Source: Legionellales bacterium
GTDB lineage: Bacteria; Pseudomonadota; Gammaproteobacteria; Berkiellales; Berkiellaceae
Reading direction: 5' to 3'
Assembly: GCA_947475765.1 (NCBI GenBank)
Contig: CANJMM010000018.1
Coordinates: forward strand, 1 to 34,102
DNA length: 34,102 nt
Below are positions 32,719-34,102 of the stretch, in pieces. How positions within the stretch are numbered: the stretch's first letter is position 1; the number at the start of each line of letters is the position of its first letter. Below the pieces are notes generated by a model. It worked only from the letters and a program-made list of their open reading frames with translations. It ran no database searches and was not told the origin of the DNA. The position numbers and the translations under genes are program-made.

Positions 32719-33357
32719 ATGGCAGTCGTGAGCAATAAACGTTCAGTAATAACCTTGTTTTCTGGTTCTAACGATCCTTATAGTCATCGGGCTAGAATTG
32801 TACTTGCTGAAAAAGGCGTGACATTTGATTTGCTGGAAGTGGATACCACCCTTCAACCTCAAGGGTTAGTAGAAGTGAATCCCTATAATACGGTCCCTAC
32901 GCTTCTAGATAGAGACTTAGTGCTTTATGAGTCGGGCATTATTATGGAGTATTTAGATGAGCGCTTTCCTCATCCACCGCTTATGCCAGTGTATCCTGTT
33001 GCAAGGGCCAGAACCCGATTGATGTTCTATCGTATCGATAGAGATTGGTATAAGTTAATGGATAAAATTCTTCAGCCTAATTTGTTAGAGTCAGATAAAG
33101 ATATATTTAGAACAGAACTCAAAGAGAGTTTGACCAGTGTGGCAGCATTGTTTTCAGATTCTCCTTTTTTCTTAAGTGAAGAATTTTCTTTAGTCGATTG
33201 TTCTATGGGGCCTTTATTATGGCGATTACCCTCATTAGGTATTAAATTGGGCGCAGAGGCAAAAGTAATTAGTGTTTATGCACATAAAATTTTTTCTCGT
33301 GAGTCTTTTCAAGTCAGTTTAACTGATGCTGAGCGGGCTTTATCCGAAATACGTTAA
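32719..33357 (+). CDS. sspA: stringent starvation protein A
   Basis: A 212-residue glutathione S-transferase-fold protein: ITLFSGSNDPYSHRARIVLAEKGV, the DLLEVD and NPYNTVPTLLDRDLVLYESGIIMEYLDERFPHPPLMP thioredoxin-like part, and an all-helical C-domain. SspA binds RNA polymerase and alters transcription under starvation and acid stress; it lacks GST activity. Its place after petABC and before sspB is conserved in gammaproteobacteria. Confidence 0.95.
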   Translation: MAVVSNKRSVITLFSGSNDPYSHRARIVLAEKGVTFDLLEVDTTLQPQGLVEVNPYNTVPTLLDRDLVLYESGIIMEYLDERFPHPPLMPVYPVARARTRLMFYRIDRDWYKLMDKILQPNLLESDKDIFRTELKESLTSVAALFSDSPFFLSEEFSLVDCSMGPLLWRLPSLGIKLGAEAKVISVYAHKIFSRESFQVSLTDAERALSEIR

Positions 33358-33387
33358 TATTAATTATACTAGAGAGAGTCATCGCTT

Positions 33388-33819
33388 ATGACACCAAGTC
33401 GGCCTTATTTATTAAGAGGGTTTTATGACTGGATAGTAGATAATCACTATACCCCATACATAGTCATTAATACTGAACATCCAGATGTACATGTGCCTGA
33501 AGAATACATAGAAGAGGGTAGAATTGTTTTAAATATCGACCCTAATGCGGTCAGAGGCTTATTACTTGCCAATGATCATATGGAATTTAATGCGCGTTTT
33601 TCTGGTATTCCTTATGATATTTGGGCGCCTATTAAAGCAATAACGGCCATTTATGCTAAAGAAAATGGTCGTGGTATGGTTTTTAAAGAAGAAGAGGAAG
33701 ATGATCAACCACCTCCTCATGGCTCTAAAGATAAAGACTCAGCATCTGGCACGTCTTCTGATGGTGGGGATAATAAAAAAGGCGGCGGCGGACGTTCTCA
33801 TTTAAGTTTAGTGAAATAA
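33388..33819 (+). CDS. sspB: SspB, ClpXP specificity-enhancing adaptor
   Basis: A 143-residue protein with the SspB substrate-binding domain in the first 95 residues: RPYLLRGFYDWIVDNHYTPYIV, VLNIDPNAVRGLLL and NDHMEFNARFSGIPYDIWAPI. A disordered acidic/Gly-rich linker follows, and the C-terminal GGRSHLSLVK matches the ClpX-binding tail. SspB tethers ssrA-tagged proteins to ClpXP for degradation. It is 30 bp after sspA. Confidence 0.95.
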   Translation: MTPSRPYLLRGFYDWIVDNHYTPYIVINTEHPDVHVPEEYIEEGRIVLNIDPNAVRGLLLANDHMEFNARFSGIPYDIWAPIKAITAIYAKENGRGMVFKEEEEDDQPPPHGSKDKDSASGTSSDGGDNKKGGGGRSHLSLVK

Positions 33820-33912
33820 AAAATAAAAATAAATAAAACTTATTTTGTTTTTATCCTATCTAAGGTGCATAGAGTCAGTGTTTTTATTGCGTAATGCGAT
33901 AAAGGAGGGGTT

Positions 33913-34102
33913 ATGCACCGTTTATGTTTACTTATACCCGATATTTCAACGATGAAACGAATTTCTGAGCATATTCAAACCAATGGTGTTTCTAATCGCC
34001 ATATTCATGTGTTAGGGAAAAGCTCCCTTGCGATAGAGCATCTTCATCTGCACCCAGCTAATTTGTTACAAACTACTAATTTGCCTCAAATATTATTAAA
34101 AG
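33913..34102 (+). CDS. conserved hypothetical protein, partial (runs off the right edge)
   Basis: An ATG at 33913 with AGGAGG at 33903-33908 opens MHRLCLLIPDISTMKRISEH and continues IQTNGVSNRHIHVLGKSSLA without a stop to the window end (63 codons). The pattern of L-I-P-D, a helix and R-H-I-H-V resembles the N-terminus of proteobacterial membrane proteins of the DUF1269/general-stress 17M-like kind. Function is unknown. Confidence 0.65.
   Translation, partial: MHRLCLLIPDISTMKRISEHIQTNGVSNRHIHVLGKSSLAIEHLHLHPANLLQTTNLPQILLK

Noticed and set aside
33820-33912. AT-only stem after sspB as a terminator
   Set aside because: AAAATAA/TTATTTT is too weak and is expected by chance in such AT-rich sequence.

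Overview
The window looks like chromosomal DNA of a low-GC gammaproteobacterium, probably host-associated and possibly of the Legionellales/Coxiella type. This is inferred from three things: conserved gammaproteobacterial gene blocks (thrS-infC-rpmI-rplT-pheS-pheT-ihfA; rplM-rpsI with petABC-sspAB), AT-rich spacers, and an accessory gene set that includes an ankyrin gene, a lysine-rich HU-like protein and an Rpn-type nuclease. No rRNA, CRISPR array or replication origin was seen.

Layout. (1) 1-8219 is an envelope-polysaccharide region. On the minus strand lie a partial Rpn-type nuclease gene, a polytopic membrane protein, a GT2 glycosyltransferase and a UDP-glucuronate decarboxylase-like enzyme. 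Divergent on the plus strand are UDP-glucose dehydrogenase, a methyltransferase, an AbiEi/AbiEii toxin-antitoxin pair and a second GT2 glycosyltransferase. Ugd and the decarboxylase would together make UDP-glucuronate and then UDP-xylose. (2) 8173-17217 is core metabolism and translation: gloB, single-chain glycyl-tRNA synthetase, thrS, infC (AUU start), rpmI, rplT, pheS, a short pheT and ihfA. (3) 17284-24297 is an accessory island bounded by tRNA-Pro(GGG) and tRNA-Arg(ACG). It holds a second AbiEi with a truncated AbiEii, an intact-looking HipBA module, a TnpB remnant with its right-end hairpin, two fragments of the start of a MobF-type relaxase gene (a 65-bp direct repeat), a third AbiEi whose AbiEii partner has lost its DxD segment in frame, a 21-codon ORF and a frameshifted ankyrin gene. 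(4) 24312-34102 is again mostly core: nudC, an HU-like protein, glcF, a 2Fe-2S ferredoxin-like protein, rplM, rpsI with a 44-residue acidic insertion, an SpmA/SpmB-like membrane protein, petABC, sspA, sspB and the start of one more gene.

The most notable signals are the insertion in ribosomal protein uS9, the PheT that lacks its N-terminal OB-fold tRNA-binding domain, and three unrelated AbiE modules in one window. In the two AbiE modules on the island the antitoxin is kept and the toxin is damaged. Beside these is the wreck of a conjugative element and a TnpB-type transposon end whose unoccupied site appears to survive 2.2 kb away. All functions are read from sequence motifs by eye; no database search was run.
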